A stretch of DNA of 64,000 nt from Burkholderiales bacterium (GCA_015075645.1 JABTUF010000004.1:124001-188000), one strand, 5' to 3'; counted from the stretch's first letter, positions 24,625-33,718 are shown. The notes: generated from the letters alone by a model not told the origin. Program-made: numbers and translations.

Positions 24625-26037
24625 TTACAGCGAGTAGTACATCTCGTATTCGACCGGGTGCGTCGTCATCCGGAAGCGCGTGACCTCCTCCTCCTTGAGC
24701 TCGATGAACGCGTCGATCATGTCGTCGGTGAACACGCCGCCCTTGGTGAGGAAGCCGCGATCCCGGTCGAGGTAGTCGAGCGCCATGTCGAGCGAACTGC
24801 ACACCGTCGGGATCTTCTTGTCCTCCTCGGGCGGCAGGTCGTAGAGGTTCTTGTCGGCGGGGTCGCCGGGATGGATCTTGTTCTGCACGCCGTCGAGGCC
24901 CGCCATCAGCATCGCCGCGAACCCGATGTAGGGGTTGCAGGTCGGATCCGGGAAGCGCACCTCGATGCGGCGGCCCTTCGGGTTCGACACGTAGGGGATG
25001 CGGATCGACGCCGAGCGGTTGCGCGCCGAGTAGGCGAGCTTCACCGGCGCCTCGAAGCCGGGGACCAGGCGCTTGTACGAGTTCGTGCCCGGATTGGTGA
25101 TCGCGTTCAGCGCGCGCGCGTGCTTGATGATGCCGCCGATGTAATAGAGCGCGAACTCCGACAGACCCGAGTAGCCGTCGCCCGCGAACAGGTTCTTGCC
25201 GCCCTTCCACACCGACTGGTGGCAGTGCATGCCCGAGCCGTTGTCGCCGACGATCGGCTTCGGCATGAACGTCGCCGTCTTGCCGTACGCGGCCGCGGTG
25301 TTGTGCACGACGTACTTGAGGATCTGCAGCCAGTCGGCGCGCTGCACCAGCGGCGCGAACCTGGTGCCGATCTCGCACTGGCCCGCGTTCGCCACTTCGT
25401 GATGGTGCACCTCGACCGGCACGCCCATCTCCTCGAGCGCGAGGCACATCGCCGAGCGGATGTCCTGCAGCGCGTCGACCGGCGGCACCGGGAAGTAGCC
25501 GCCCTTCACGCCCGGGCGGTGGCCCATGTTCCCGCCCTCGAACTTCTCCGCGGACGACCACGCCGCCTCGCTCGAGAACACCTTGCAGTAGCTGCCGGAC
25601 ATGTCGACCGACCACTCGACCGAGTCGAAGATGAAGAACTCGGGCTCGGGACCGAAGTAGGCGACATCGCCGATGCCGGTCGACTTGAGGTAGGCCTCGG
25701 CGCGCTTCGCGATCGACCGCGGATCGCGCTCGTACCCCTTGCCGTCGGAGGGTTCGACGACGTCGCAGGTGAGGAGCAGCGTCGTCTCGTCGAGGAACGG
25801 GTCGAGGTTCGCGGTGGCCGGATCGGGCATCAACAGCATGTCGGAGGCCTGGATGCCCTTCCAGCCCGCGATCGACGATCCGTCGAACGCGTGTCCGTCC
25901 TCGAACTTGCTCATGTCGAACATCTTCGCGGGCACCGACACGTGCTGTTCCTTGCCGCGGGTGTCGGTGAAGCGGAGGTCGACGAACCGGACCTCCTTCT
26001 CCTTGATCATCTTGAGGACGTCTGCGCCTGTGGTCAT
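24625..26037 (-). CDS. glnA: Type I glutamine synthetase
   Basis: This 470-residue protein starts at ATG 26037 with CAGGAG ahead. The signatures are [10 protein letters not shown], the metal-binding [41 protein letters not shown] (ATP binding) and [18 protein letters not shown]. The adenylylation loop NLYDLPPEE carries the regulatory tyrosine (about residue 399), so activity should be tuned by GlnE. The enzyme makes glutamine from glutamate, ammonia and ATP as a dodecamer. It leads a minus-strand cluster with ntrB and ntrC, and its upstream region holds a sigma-54 promoter and an NtrC site. Confidence 0.97.
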   Translation of the reverse strand: MTTGADVLKMIKEKEVRFVDLRFTDTRGKEQHVSVPAKMFDMSKFEDGHAFDGSSIAGWKGIQASDMLLMPDPATANLDPFLDETTLLLTCDVVEPSDGKGYERDPRSIAKRAEAYLKSTGIGDVAYFGPEPEFFIFDSVEWSVDMSGSYCKVFSSEAAWSSAEKFEGGNMGHRPGVKGGYFPVPPVDALQDIRSAMCLALEEMGVPVEVHHHEVANAGQCEIGTRFAPLVQRADWLQILKYVVHNTAAAYGKTATFMPKPIVGDNGSGMHCHQSVWKGGKNLFAGDGYSGLSEFALYYIGGIIKHARALNAITNPGTNSYKRLVPGFEAPVKLAYSARNRSASIRIPYVSNPKGRRIEVRFPDPTCNPYIGFAAMLMAGLDGVQNKIHPGDPADKNLYDLPPEEDKKIPTVCSSLDMALDYLDRDRGFLTKGGVFTDDMIDAFIELKEEEVTRFRMTTHPVEYEMYYSL

Positions 26038-26108
26038 GCCAATCTCCTGGGGGCCGGATAACGGGAAAACGGGGGTTAGTGCAATGCAATATCGCCGCCG
26101 GACAGGTT

Positions 26109-26124
26109 AGCGAGTTCCATGCCA
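26109..26124 (-). promoter_or_regulatory. Sigma-54 (RpoN) promoter of glnA
   Basis: Read on the minus strand the sequence is TGGCATGGAACTCGCT. The GG and GC doublets are 12 bases apart, and it agrees with the TGGCAC-N5-TTGCA type consensus except for two positions. Initiation is expected near 26098, leaving a leader of about 60 bases before the glnA ATG. Confidence 0.72.
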
Positions 26125-26194
26125 TGCGGCAGCACCCGCCAACCCATTGTTTACAAGGACATTAATCCTGGCCGCCCGCACCTGGGGCCGCCGA

Positions 26195-26213
26195 TTGCCC
26201 CATGATAGTGCAA
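26195..26213 (-). promoter_or_regulatory. NtrC enhancer site upstream of glnA
   Basis: On the minus strand the sequence is TTGCACTATCATGGGGCAA, close to the dyad TGCACC-N5-GGTGCA with one base off in the right half. Its centre is about 106 bases before the predicted glnA start, the position used by the first NtrC site of enterobacterial glnA. A weaker dyad around 26227-26246 sits one site-spacing further out. Confidence 0.6.
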
Positions 26214-26269
26214 CGGTGAAATCGCCGCGCATCGTTTTGGACGCGCTCGCGGTACATCACATCGGCGCT

Positions 26270-26505
26270 TGTATGTTGTCCACTCATCGGGTGACTCCGA
26301 GGAGAATGGACAGCGACGGAATCCGGGAGAGGGTCGCCGCAGCGCGCTCGAGGTCACGTCCTCGGCATTGAGATTGGCGCCCTCGACCGGTGCTCAGTGT
26401 CCGGACGGTATCCCGGGGCCGGCAACGCCGTTTCCTCGCATGCACAAGCGTGGACTTGAGCACCGGCTCCGAGGCTCCCGACTTCCTCCGTCGCCAGGAG
26501 GTCGT
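26270..26505 (+). other. Non-coding left end of the IS110 element, bridge-RNA candidate region
   Basis: No plausible gene lies between the glnA control region and the transposase start. IS110-group elements carry a structured guide (bridge) RNA in the non-coding end upstream of the recombinase gene, and this 230-base stretch is in that position. Short complementary segments are present, but I could not fold it reliably. The stretch ends with a strong CCAGGAGGTC ribosome site for the transposase. Confidence 0.35.
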
Positions 26506-26859
26506 ATGCACTTCGCCGGAATCGACATCGCATCGGCTACCCACGTTATCGCCATCGTGGATAGCGACTCGGCCGTCGTGCTCAAGGCCACGCCGTTCGC
26601 CGAGGATGCGCTCGGCTACGAGAAGTTGCTCGGCCTGCTCGGCGCCTCCAGCGACCTGCTCATCGCCATGGAGGCGACCGGACATTACTGGAAAAACCTG
26701 TTCGCCACCTTGGCCGCCGCCGGCTACCGCGTGGCGCTGCTCAACCCGCTGCGCACCCATCGCTTCGCCAGCGAAGAGCTCGCGCGCACCAAGACCGACG
26801 CCATCGATGCGCTCGGCCTCGCCCGCTTCGCCGCCCAGAAACGCCCCGCCCCCGCCGGC
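26506..26859 (+). pseudogene. IS110-family transposase, N-terminal part
   Basis: ATG 26506 follows AGGAGG. The 118 codons encode the RuvC-like DEDD catalytic domain of IS110 recombinases: MHFAGIDIASATHVIAIVD (first Asp), LIAMEATGHYWKNLF (Glu), and LARTKTDAIDALGLARFAAQKRP (last two Asp). After PAPAG the family resemblance stops abruptly at the 8-bp direct repeat. The frame stays open for another hundred codons, but these are antisense to the truncated gene at 26860-27102. The serine-containing C-terminal domain needed for recombination is found 10.5 kb away, so this copy should be inactive. Confidence 0.85.
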
Positions 26860-27102
26860 GGCGGACAGTGGGATCACCGGAAACAGCACTGCCGGGATCA
26901 GCGCGCCGAGCGGGCCGCCGGGCCAGGGGATCGGCAAGACCAGCACGAGGAAGCCGACCACGACCGCCGCCATGACGAACAGCCACTGCGAGCCCGAGAT
27001 GGACACCGGCACGCCGTTGTAGAAGGGGAAGTCACGGACCCGGTCTTCCAGCCGGCCAAGCAGTTGCTCCGGTGCCAGGGCGGGCGAAGTGTTCAAGGTC
27101 AC
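26860..27102 (-). pseudogene. N-terminal fragment of a membrane protein (possibly CPBP type)
   Basis: GTG 27102 is preceded by GGAAGGA. The 81 codons encode a cytoplasmic start (APEQLLGRLEDRVRDFPFYNG), one clear transmembrane helix (WLFVMAAVVVGFLVLVLPI) and the start of another (LGALIPAVLFPVIPL). The gene is cut at the junction with the IS110 transposase, beyond which the frame reads transposase antisense. The N-terminus resembles CPBP-family intramembrane proteases, but the catalytic part is missing, so this is a guess. It lies downstream of the ClpP-like gene, probably in one former operon. Confidence 0.55.
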
Positions 27103-27131
27103 GGGGGCGTTCCTTCCGGTTGCCGTTGTGG

Positions 27132-27968
27132 TCACTTCAGCAGCGCCAGGCAATAGTCGGCAGTGATGGGCACCAGGTACTGGCGGAAGCGCGGGGAGTC
27201 TTGTTCGTAGCGCCCTTCGCCCAGGTAGACCGTGTTGGTCAGGCCCAGGCGCGCCATGTCGGCCAGCGAGAAGCCCCAGCCGATCTGTCCGGCATAGCCC
27301 GATCGCTTTTCCAGCACATCGCCGACCGCACAGGCGGCGAAGGCGTCGTTGAGTCCCAGGCTGGCGTAGAACGCGGCCTCGTCCTTCTGGGTCACCGCGA
27401 ACGAGCGCAGGGCCTCCTGGACGAAGGCAGCGCGCGGCCCGGGCGCGACGTCCGCCGGCGGGACGGTGGCCAGTTGATCCGCCACGCTAATTCCCGTGCG
27501 CGCGGCCAGCACGTCGAACTGCCGCTCGTTGCCGTGCCAGCCGACGAAGGCATCGGCACGGATCACGCGTGCCCGGCCGGCGGGGAACACGTAGTCGGCG
27601 CAGGAGGAGAAGCAGATGACATCGACTTCGACGACCAGGGCCCTGTCCCGCACCCAACGGCCGACATGGCGGCCTTCGACCGTATCGCCCCCGCCGGAGC
27701 TGATGACCAACCGCGTGAGCTGGCCGCGGCTGATGCCGGCCACCGCGGCGTCGAAAGCCGCGGAACTGGCCTTCGAGAAATTGCCGGTGTAGTAGATGGT
27801 GTCGCCCTGCACGCGGACGGTGGCCGGTTCAGCCCTGGCGCGCTCGATCTCCGGCGGGCGCGGCTTTTGCGCTGGGTCGGCGCCCGCCGTACCCGCCAGG
27901 CAAAGCAGACCGGCTGCCAATGCCGCTGCGGCGGGCCAGAGCCTACCCTCTGCCAAGGCGCGCCTCAC
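27132..27968 (-). CDS. Exported ClpP/crotonase-fold protein
   Basis: This 278-residue protein starts at ATG 27968, overlapping the M13 peptidase stop by 4 bases (ATGA). A signal peptide ends near GTAGADP. The body shows a ClpP/crotonase pattern: QGDTIYYTGNFSKASSAAFDAAV, LVISSGGGDTVEGRHVG and VDVICFSSCADYVFPAG, in which the serine at CFSSC sits where ClpP-type nucleophiles lie. The GWHGN later could place a histidine. It may be a periplasmic peptidase, but activity is not established. Four or more cysteines suggest disulfides. It is co-transcribed with the M13 gene. Confidence 0.65.
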   Translation of the reverse strand: MRRALAEGRLWPAAAALAAGLLCLAGTAGADPAQKPRPPEIERARAEPATVRVQGDTIYYTGNFSKASSAAFDAAVAGISRGQLTRLVISSGGGDTVEGRHVGRWVRDRALVVEVDVICFSSCADYVFPAGRARVIRADAFVGWHGNERQFDVLAARTGISVADQLATVPPADVAPGPRAAFVQEALRSFAVTQKDEAAFYASLGLNDAFAACAVGDVLEKRSGYAGQIGWGFSLADMARLGLTNTVYLGEGRYEQDSPRFRQYLVPITADYCLALLK

Positions 27969-30016
27969 CAGAGCACCACCCGCTGCTGCGGCTCACGCCA
28001 CATCGGATCGCCCGGCCGGGTGCCGAAAGCTTCGTGGAAGGCGTCCAGGTGCAGCAGCGGCGCCACGGCGCGCACCGACGCAACGGCGTGCACGTCGATC
28101 GACACCAGATAGCGCAGCCGCTCCGACCGCGCCTTGAAAGCCCACATCTGCGTCCAGGCCACGAAGCAACGCTGGTCGGCGTTCAGCCCGTCCACCTCGG
28201 GCAACGGGTTCTTCGCCGCATAGCGCCGCAGCGCCGCGTGGGCCAGCGTGATGCCGCCGAGGTCGGCCGTGTTCTCCGTCACGGTCATGGCGCCGTTGTG
28301 CATCAGGCCGGGCAGGATCTCGTAGCGGTTGTACTGGTCGATCAGCACGTCGGTGCGCTGCTTGAACCGGCGGTCGGCCTCGTCCGACCACCAGTTGCGC
28401 AGGTTGCCCTGCGGGTCGAACTGGCGGCCCAGGCTGTCGAAACCGTGGGTGATCTCATGGCCGATCACTGCACCGATAGCGCAGTAGTTCGCCGCGACAT
28501 CGGCGCCCGGCTGGTAGAACGGCGGCTGCAGGATCGCCGCCGTGATGTCGATGGTGTTGGTGGTGAAGTTGTAGGCCGAATTGACGGCGATCGGCGTGGT
28601 CTTGGTGGCCACCGCGAAGCGGTTGCCGAGCACCGGCTTGCCGATCTGGCTGATTTCGCGCTCGAACGCAAATCGGGCGGCGCGCTGCACGTTGCCGAAG
28701 TGGTCGTCGGGGCGGATGTCCAGCGCGCTGAAATCCACCCATTCCTTGGGGTAGCCGACCTGGATGTCCATCCTGCCCAGTTTCTCGAGCGCCGCCTGGC
28801 GGGTGGCGTCGTCGAGCCAGTCGTTGCGGCGCAGGCGGCTCGCGAACTCGTCCTTGATGTGAGCGACCATCTCGGTGATCTCGCGCCGGGTGGCGTCGGG
28901 GAAGTTGGCCTGCACGTACAGCTGCGACAGCGGGTGGTACAGCTGCGCGCCGATCTGCTGCGTGACCACGCGCTGGCGCCCCGGCGGCTCCTTCAGGCCC
29001 TTGCGCAGCCGCGTGAACTCCTCCTCCAACGCCTGGTGCCCCCCGCCGAGCTCCGCCGCGCGCGCGGCCAGCGTGAACCAGCGCAACAGCAGCTTTACGT
29101 CTGCGGCCGGCGTCTGCTCGAGCAGCCGCTGCAGCGCCTTCATCGCGTTGGGGTCGGCGACCTGGACGCGCGCCGGCGCCGTGATGCCCAGCGCGGTCAG
29201 GAAGGCGCGCAGGTCGATCGCCGGCACCAGCGCCTGTGCCTGCTCGAGCGTCATCATGTTGTAGGTGTTGGCCGGCTCGCGCATCTGCAGCGGTGACATC
29301 ATGGCCGCCGCCATGCGCGACTCCAGCGCCACGACGCGCGCGGCATCAATGCCCGCTGCGTCGACGGAATCGCCGGCGCCGTTCAGCAGCGCCACGACGT
29401 ACATGCGGTAGAACTCGCGCAGCTTCTGGTACTCGGGCTTGGCGTACTCGTCCTGCTCGAGCATCTGCGCGCCCGGCGCCAGCACCAGCACATAGGTGCT
29501 GCTGTCCTTGGCGTCGGGCATTGCGGCCGCGTTGATCAGCGGCGAGGCGCCATAGCCGTTCTGCACCCGTCCGGCCAGCGTGCCGTAGTCGGTCGGCGTT
29601 CCGGTGGCCGCGGCGATGCGCTGCAGATCGGCCTGCAGCGGCTGCAGGCCCACCGTATTGCGCCGCGCGATGTCCATCGCCGCCCTGTAGAAGTCGCCGA
29701 CCTGCTGGCGCGGGGTGCCCTTCGGTGCACCGGTCGTCGCGGCGGCTTGCTGGATCAGGGTCAGCAGCTGCCGGTCCAACTGCTCGGCCAGCAGCGTGAA
29801 GCCTCCCACGTCGGGGGCGCTGGGTGCGATCTCGGTGCGCTCGAGCCACTTGCCTGCGGCGTACCGGTAGAAATCCTGGCGCGGGTCGACCGATCGGTCC
29901 ATGTTCTGCGGCGAGTAGCCCAGAGAAGGCACGTCGGCGGGAATGGTCCCGGACCAGGCTTGCTGCCCGACGAGGCCCACGAGAAACGCCGCAATTGCCG
30001 GCTGGAGTCGCTTCAC
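27965..30016 (-). CDS. M13 family zinc metallopeptidase (neprilysin/PepO type), copy 1
   Basis: This 683-residue protein is given from GTG 30016, where a signal peptide (KRLQPAIAAFLVGLVGQQAWSG) starts; the frame is open 33 codons further upstream. The N-terminal block NMDRSVDPRQDFYRYAAGKWL is typical of M13. The catalytic domain has NSAYN (substrate-binding Asn), VIGHEITHGFDSLGRQFD (zinc HExxH) and ENTADLGG (third zinc ligand Glu). The usual terminal CxxW motif is replaced by RVVLW. It cleaves peptides outside the cytoplasm. It is divergent from the AraC-type gene and shares its family with the gene at 33807 inside the same insert. Confidence 0.92.
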   Translation of the reverse strand: MKRLQPAIAAFLVGLVGQQAWSGTIPADVPSLGYSPQNMDRSVDPRQDFYRYAAGKWLERTEIAPSAPDVGGFTLLAEQLDRQLLTLIQQAAATTGAPKGTPRQQVGDFYRAAMDIARRNTVGLQPLQADLQRIAAATGTPTDYGTLAGRVQNGYGASPLINAAAMPDAKDSSTYVLVLAPGAQMLEQDEYAKPEYQKLREFYRMYVVALLNGAGDSVDAAGIDAARVVALESRMAAAMMSPLQMREPANTYNMMTLEQAQALVPAIDLRAFLTALGITAPARVQVADPNAMKALQRLLEQTPAADVKLLLRWFTLAARAAELGGGHQALEEEFTRLRKGLKEPPGRQRVVTQQIGAQLYHPLSQLYVQANFPDATRREITEMVAHIKDEFASRLRRNDWLDDATRQAALEKLGRMDIQVGYPKEWVDFSALDIRPDDHFGNVQRAARFAFEREISQIGKPVLGNRFAVATKTTPIAVNSAYNFTTNTIDITAAILQPPFYQPGADVAANYCAIGAVIGHEITHGFDSLGRQFDPQGNLRNWWSDEADRRFKQRTDVLIDQYNRYEILPGLMHNGAMTVTENTADLGGITLAHAALRRYAAKNPLPEVDGLNADQRCFVAWTQMWAFKARSERLRYLVSIDVHAVASVRAVAPLLHLDAFHEAFGTRPGDPMWREPQQRVVLW

Positions 30017-30120
30017 GAGTTTTCGTTTCCGCTTTCTAAGGAGCCCAGGTTTCCGGCCATGTCGGTCCCTGACTGGGGCAAGGGCCGCAAAACCCGCTAC
30101 ATTAGTCGGCGGCATTCTCG

Positions 30121-31179
30121 ATGGCTATCCGCTTTGCGAACAATATGGCTCACACTACAGAGTCCGCAATGCCATTTGCAGACAAGTCTCCCGCTCCAAT
30201 GAAATCGCTCTCGGCACCGCCCTGGGCCAATTCCTTCCGCTCCGACAATCTCGACGAGATCAGGGCGTTCATCGGTAACAAGGACGGTTGGCATTCGCGC
30301 GTCGCGCGCCGAGATGTGCCGATGGGTTATTCGATGTACGTGTTGAACGGACAACTCACGACCTGCGGTGGCTCCGAGTCGGCCGTTGAGCAGACCGTGC
30401 GTGGCTTTGTTCTCGGCCCGATCCTGTATCTGTCGGTGCCGACCGGCAGCACCTATCGCGTAGGGCGACGTGTCTCGCCGCCGGTTGCCGCGAATGCGGT
30501 GGTCATGACACCGGCCGGGTGGGAATACACCCGGACCAGCCCGCCCGGCAGCCTGTTTGCCGTCGAAGTCCAGCAGGTTGCATTGACCAGGGAACTGGAG
30601 GCGCGGCGACCGCAAGGAGACGCGGGATGGGTGCGACGCCTGGAAATTCTGGAGCTTGCATCGGCGCATCGAGCCGCCCTCGTCGGTGCGGCGCTTGAAT
30701 TGATGGATGCGACGCGGCCCGGGAGTGATTCACGCAAACTCGCCGTGGCCGAGGGGCGGGTGGTCTCGCTTGTGGCCGACCTTGCGCTGCGGGAATCGGT
30801 GATTGATCGTTCTGGCGGCCTGGCCCAGTGCCGCGCCAATGACTTGGAGGGCTGGATCGACGCGCACGTTGATGAACCGATCACGCTGGGGCGGCTATGT
30901 GAGGTCGCCGGGGTAGGTGCAAGGTGTCTGCAGAAGACCTTCGAAATCCGTCGTGGCACTTCCCCGATGCGTTTCGTCACTGAACGGCGACTGATGGCGG
31001 CCCACCATCGCCTCGATCACGCTACCGCCGATGCGAGTGTGACCAGTGTTGCGCTCGACCTTGGGTTCGCGCATTTGGGACGTTTCGCGCAGATGTATGC
31101 TGAAGTCATTGGCGAATCGCCGTCGGATACACTTGCGAGGCGGCGTACAGCTGCCGCCGCAACAGTCGTAAATAGATAA
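30121..31179 (+). CDS. AraC/XylS-family transcriptional regulator
   Basis: This 352-residue protein starts at ATG 30121; later ATGs at 30145 and 30169 are possible. The N-terminal part (about 35-170) is a sensor region without a recognised ligand (WANSFRSDNLDEIRAFIG, VPTGSTYRVG). The C-terminal part has two helix-turn-helix motifs (ITLGRLCEVAGVGARCLQKTF and SVTSVALDLGFAHLGRFAQMY, the second being the AraC signature), including the RGTSPMRFVTERRL linker. It is divergent from the M13 operon with about 100 bases between, so it may control that operon, itself, or both. The effector is unknown. Confidence 0.88.
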   Translation: MAIRFANNMAHTTESAMPFADKSPAPMKSLSAPPWANSFRSDNLDEIRAFIGNKDGWHSRVARRDVPMGYSMYVLNGQLTTCGGSESAVEQTVRGFVLGPILYLSVPTGSTYRVGRRVSPPVAANAVVMTPAGWEYTRTSPPGSLFAVEVQQVALTRELEARRPQGDAGWVRRLEILELASAHRAALVGAALELMDATRPGSDSRKLAVAEGRVVSLVADLALRESVIDRSGGLAQCRANDLEGWIDAHVDEPITLGRLCEVAGVGARCLQKTFEIRRGTSPMRFVTERRLMAAHHRLDHATADASVTSVALDLGFAHLGRFAQMYAEVIGESPSDTLARRRTAAAATVVNR

Positions 31180-31450
31180 CCTCTGCCGATCGGAGCTTCG
31201 CGATGTCGCCAGATGCTGGCGGCACCGTCGCGATTCCCCGCTCGCATCGCGACCCGCGTTTGGCCGAGCGAGCTTCGGTGTCCACGACGCGGACGAGCCT
31301 TCGGCCTTCCGCCGTTCGCTTTTCGGATAGCCCGTTCCAGGTGCAACCGAATACGATCGCAGGTTTACGCGCCGGCAGGTCCTGCCCCCGAACCCCATTA
31401 CCTGCCTGCCCGCGCATTTCCTTTTTTTTTTCATCGCCTACGGAACTCGA
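31180..31450. other. Intergenic stretch with weak terminator-like element
   Basis: No gene is evident. An inverted repeat GGCAGGT/ACCTGCC (31374-31380, 31401-31407) with a 20-base loop precedes a run of ten T (31423-31432) by 15 bases. That spacing is too long for a standard intrinsic terminator. The T-run lies just upstream of the crystallin gene and is the most AT-rich spot in the area, so it may belong to that promoter. Confidence 0.4.
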
Positions 31451-32179
31451 ATGAAGATTGCATCCTGCTGCATGGGCATCCTGCTGCTGTCGGCCACTGG
31501 CGCGGCATCTGCCCAGATCATCCTGTACGAAAACGACAACTTCAACGGGCGCAACTATCGCGCTTTCAACAGCGTATCGAACCTCAACGATGGCGGCTTC
31601 AACGACAAAGCCTCGTCGGTGCGGATCAACGGTGGCCGGTGGCAACTGTGCGCCGACACGTACTTTCGTGGCAACTGCGTGACCCTTGGTCCTGGCGAAT
31701 ACTCATCACTTCGGGCAATGGGCATGAATGACAAGCTGTCGTCGGTACGGGAACTCGGCTGGACGCCGGACGGCGGCGGTGGCTGGAACAGCAACAACCG
31801 CTACGACTCAAACAGTAGCGGCAGCTACAACAGCAACAGCAGCTACGACTTCAATCGGTGGGGCAGCGGCGGCAACTGGGGCTCCGGCTCTCGCGCGGTC
31901 CTCTATTCGGGCTATAACCTCTCGGGCGAGACCTTTGTCGTCGGTCCCGGTGGCGTCGCCAATCTCGACCGCGTCGGCTTCAACGACAAGGCCCGCTCGC
32001 TGCGGATCGAGTCGGGTTACTGGCTGTTCTGCACCGAAGCGGGCTTCCAGGGCAACTGCCACACCTACGGGCCCGGCGACTATCCGAACCTGCCTTTGGG
32101 GCAGGACCACCGCATCTCCTCGGGCCGCCAGGTATCCAACAACTATCCGTATCGCAGCAATCCCAGCTGGAGCAACTGA
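31451..32179 (+). CDS. Secreted beta/gamma-crystallin protein with two domains
   Basis: This 242-residue protein starts at ATG 31451. A signal peptide ends at ASAQ. Two crystallin-type Greek-key pairs are visible. The first (about 23-103) has IILYENDNFNGRNYRAFN, FNDKASSVRI and ADTYFRGNCVTLGPGEY. The second (about 148-228) has AVLYSGYNLSGETFVVGP, FNDKARSLRI and FCTEAGFQGNCHTYGPGDY. Both carry the N/D-D-K-A/S-S calcium-site type motif of microbial crystallins. The linker is rich in Asn, Ser and Gly and probably disordered. Such proteins bind calcium and are stable outside the cell; the role here is unknown. Confidence 0.85.
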   Translation: MKIASCCMGILLLSATGAASAQIILYENDNFNGRNYRAFNSVSNLNDGGFNDKASSVRINGGRWQLCADTYFRGNCVTLGPGEYSSLRAMGMNDKLSSVRELGWTPDGGGGWNSNNRYDSNSSGSYNSNSSYDFNRWGSGGNWGSGSRAVLYSGYNLSGETFVVGPGGVANLDRVGFNDKARSLRIESGYWLFCTEAGFQGNCHTYGPGDYPNLPLGQDHRISSGRQVSNNYPYRSNPSWSN

Positions 32180-32282
32180 CGCCGCCAGGCCGCCATGGAC
32201 GGCCGTGCTTCGGGCACGACCGTCGGCGCGAGACGGCGGGCGCGCTGACGCGCGTTCCTGTTGCACTCATGGAGCAGTGGCA

Positions 32283-32738
32283 ATGAGCACGGGCAAGAAC
32301 GAGGTGTGGGTGATCGCCGCGGTTTGCCTCGGACTGGCAAGCACGCCAGCGTTGGCTGCCGATGGAATCCGCGAGACGGCGGTGCAGTTCGCGAAGGGCG
32401 AGAGTGCGGCGACGCTGAAGGACAAGGTCAAGGGTGACGAAAGCGTCGACTATCGCCTCGGCGCAACCGCCGGGCAGACGATGACCGTCACGCTGAAGCC
32501 GTCGAATCGCTCGACGTATTTCAACGTGATGGCGCCCGGCGAGGACAGTGCGATCTTCATCGGGTCAACCGAGGGGAACAAGTTCTCGGGCAGGCTGCCG
32601 AAGTCCGGCGACTACGTCGTGCGCGTTTACCTGATGCGAAACGCTGCGCGCCGCAACGAAACGTCGAGCTACAGCATCGAGTTCAAGATCGCGGCCGACG
32701 TGCCAGGTGCCGCGGCGGCGCCGGCGCCCAAGCCTTAG
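32283..32738 (+). CDS. Small exported beta-sandwich protein, paralogue of 35965
   Basis: This 151-residue protein starts at ATG 32283 and has a signal peptide to about ALAADG. The body (ETAVQFAKGESAATLKDKVKG, VDYRLGATAGQTMTVTLKP, SGDYVVRVYLMRNAARRNE) looks like a pre-peptidase C-terminal-like beta sandwich. The tail is Ala/Pro-rich. The same core occurs in the gene at 35965 (FAKGATTAQIRGSIKGDAS, YVLRVYLMRNASRRNE), so the two arose by duplication. I cannot name a function. Related proteins have carried inconsistent names in databases. Confidence 0.65.
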   Translation: MSTGKNEVWVIAAVCLGLASTPALAADGIRETAVQFAKGESAATLKDKVKGDESVDYRLGATAGQTMTVTLKPSNRSTYFNVMAPGEDSAIFIGSTEGNKFSGRLPKSGDYVVRVYLMRNAARRNETSSYSIEFKIAADVPGAAAAPAPKP

Positions 32739-32767
32739 CCGGGGGTGCGACGGCAACGGCCTTCAAT

Positions 32768-33718
32768 ATGCGGGCGCCGAATGGACTCGCCTGCATTCTG
32801 CTCGCCGCCGCGGGCACGGCCTTCGGCCAGACGCCGCCTCCTGACATCGCGTCGCTGGTCAGCGGCGCGCGGCTGGGTTCCGGCTACGCGCAGATGATCG
32901 GGCTGGCCGCGACGCCCGACGTTTCGGCTGCGTCCTACGAGATCCAGTCGAGCGATCCCAAGCCCAAGCTCGATGTTTTCAGGGCGCCCTACCAGGCGAA
33001 GTGGCTCGCGTTGTCGCCCGACGCCGACCTGTATTGGAAGGCGGCCGGCGGCTACATGCGGTACAAGGACGGCTTCCCGACCACGAGCGCGGCCGGCGAG
33101 AGCGGCAATGTCGGAAGCCGCTGGACCGGGTACAGCGCCGGCGGCGGAATGCTCGTCAAGCTCCGGCTCGGCAGCGGCTTCACGCTGGAGCCGGCGCTCG
33201 ATGTCGCGGTCGCCCGCCTCGAAAATTCCGCGGACTATTCGGGGGCCGCCGCCCCGCTGCAGCCGCTGTTCGATGGACTGCTGTTCAACTGGCAGACCAA
33301 TGCGTGGCTGATCACGCCGTCCATCGGACTCGACTGGTCGCATGTGATCGGCGACGCGAAGCTCGACCTCCGCGGCCACGTCGCACGGTCCTGGATCGGG
33401 AGCTTCGGCGAGTCGACGACCTTCCAGTCGTTCAGCGAGGCCGCAAACGCCTACTCGATCCGGGCCGATTTTGCGCAACCAACGTCGTATCGGATCGCCG
33501 ACCGCGCGCTGCCCTGGGTCGCCTACGGCGGTTATTCCGGCTTCTTCGGCGCCAATCGCGATGCGCTCGGCTTCGACGCCGTCGCCGAGGTAGGCGGCGG
33601 CCTTGAAGTGCCGCTTCATGCCGACCGGCCGGACTCCGAGCGCGTGCGCCTTGCCGCCGGGTGCCTCTTCGGTCCCGACGTGCGGGGCTGGACACCCGGC
33701 CTGAGCCTCCAATACTGA
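32768..33718 (+). CDS. Exported protein, outer-membrane beta-barrel candidate
   Basis: This 316-residue protein starts at ATG 32768. A signal peptide ends at AFGQ. The rest alternates polar and hydrophobic residues in short strands rich in Gly, Tyr and Trp (YSAGGGMLVKLRLGSGFTLEPALDVAVARLE, LITPSIGLDWSHV) and ends LSLQY, an aromatic C-terminus as in outer-membrane barrels. It resembles solitary autotransporter-type barrels, but without a search this is tentative. It lies 29 bases after the small beta-sandwich gene and 88 bases before an M13 gene, probably in one transcript. Confidence 0.55.
   Translation: MRAPNGLACILLAAAGTAFGQTPPPDIASLVSGARLGSGYAQMIGLAATPDVSAASYEIQSSDPKPKLDVFRAPYQAKWLALSPDADLYWKAAGGYMRYKDGFPTTSAAGESGNVGSRWTGYSAGGGMLVKLRLGSGFTLEPALDVAVARLENSADYSGAAAPLQPLFDGLLFNWQTNAWLITPSIGLDWSHVIGDAKLDLRGHVARSWIGSFGESTTFQSFSEAANAYSIRADFAQPTSYRIADRALPWVAYGGYSGFFGANRDALGFDAVAEVGGGLEVPLHADRPDSERVRLAAGCLFGPDVRGWTPGLSLQY

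Noticed and set aside
26227..26246. Second strong NtrC site upstream of glnA
   Set aside because: The spacing fits, but the dyad GCGCATCG...GGACGCGC departs too far from the NtrC consensus to list as a site.
31374..31432. Intrinsic terminator for the AraC gene
   Set aside because: The T-run is 15 bases away from a stem with a 20-base loop, which is outside the usual geometry.
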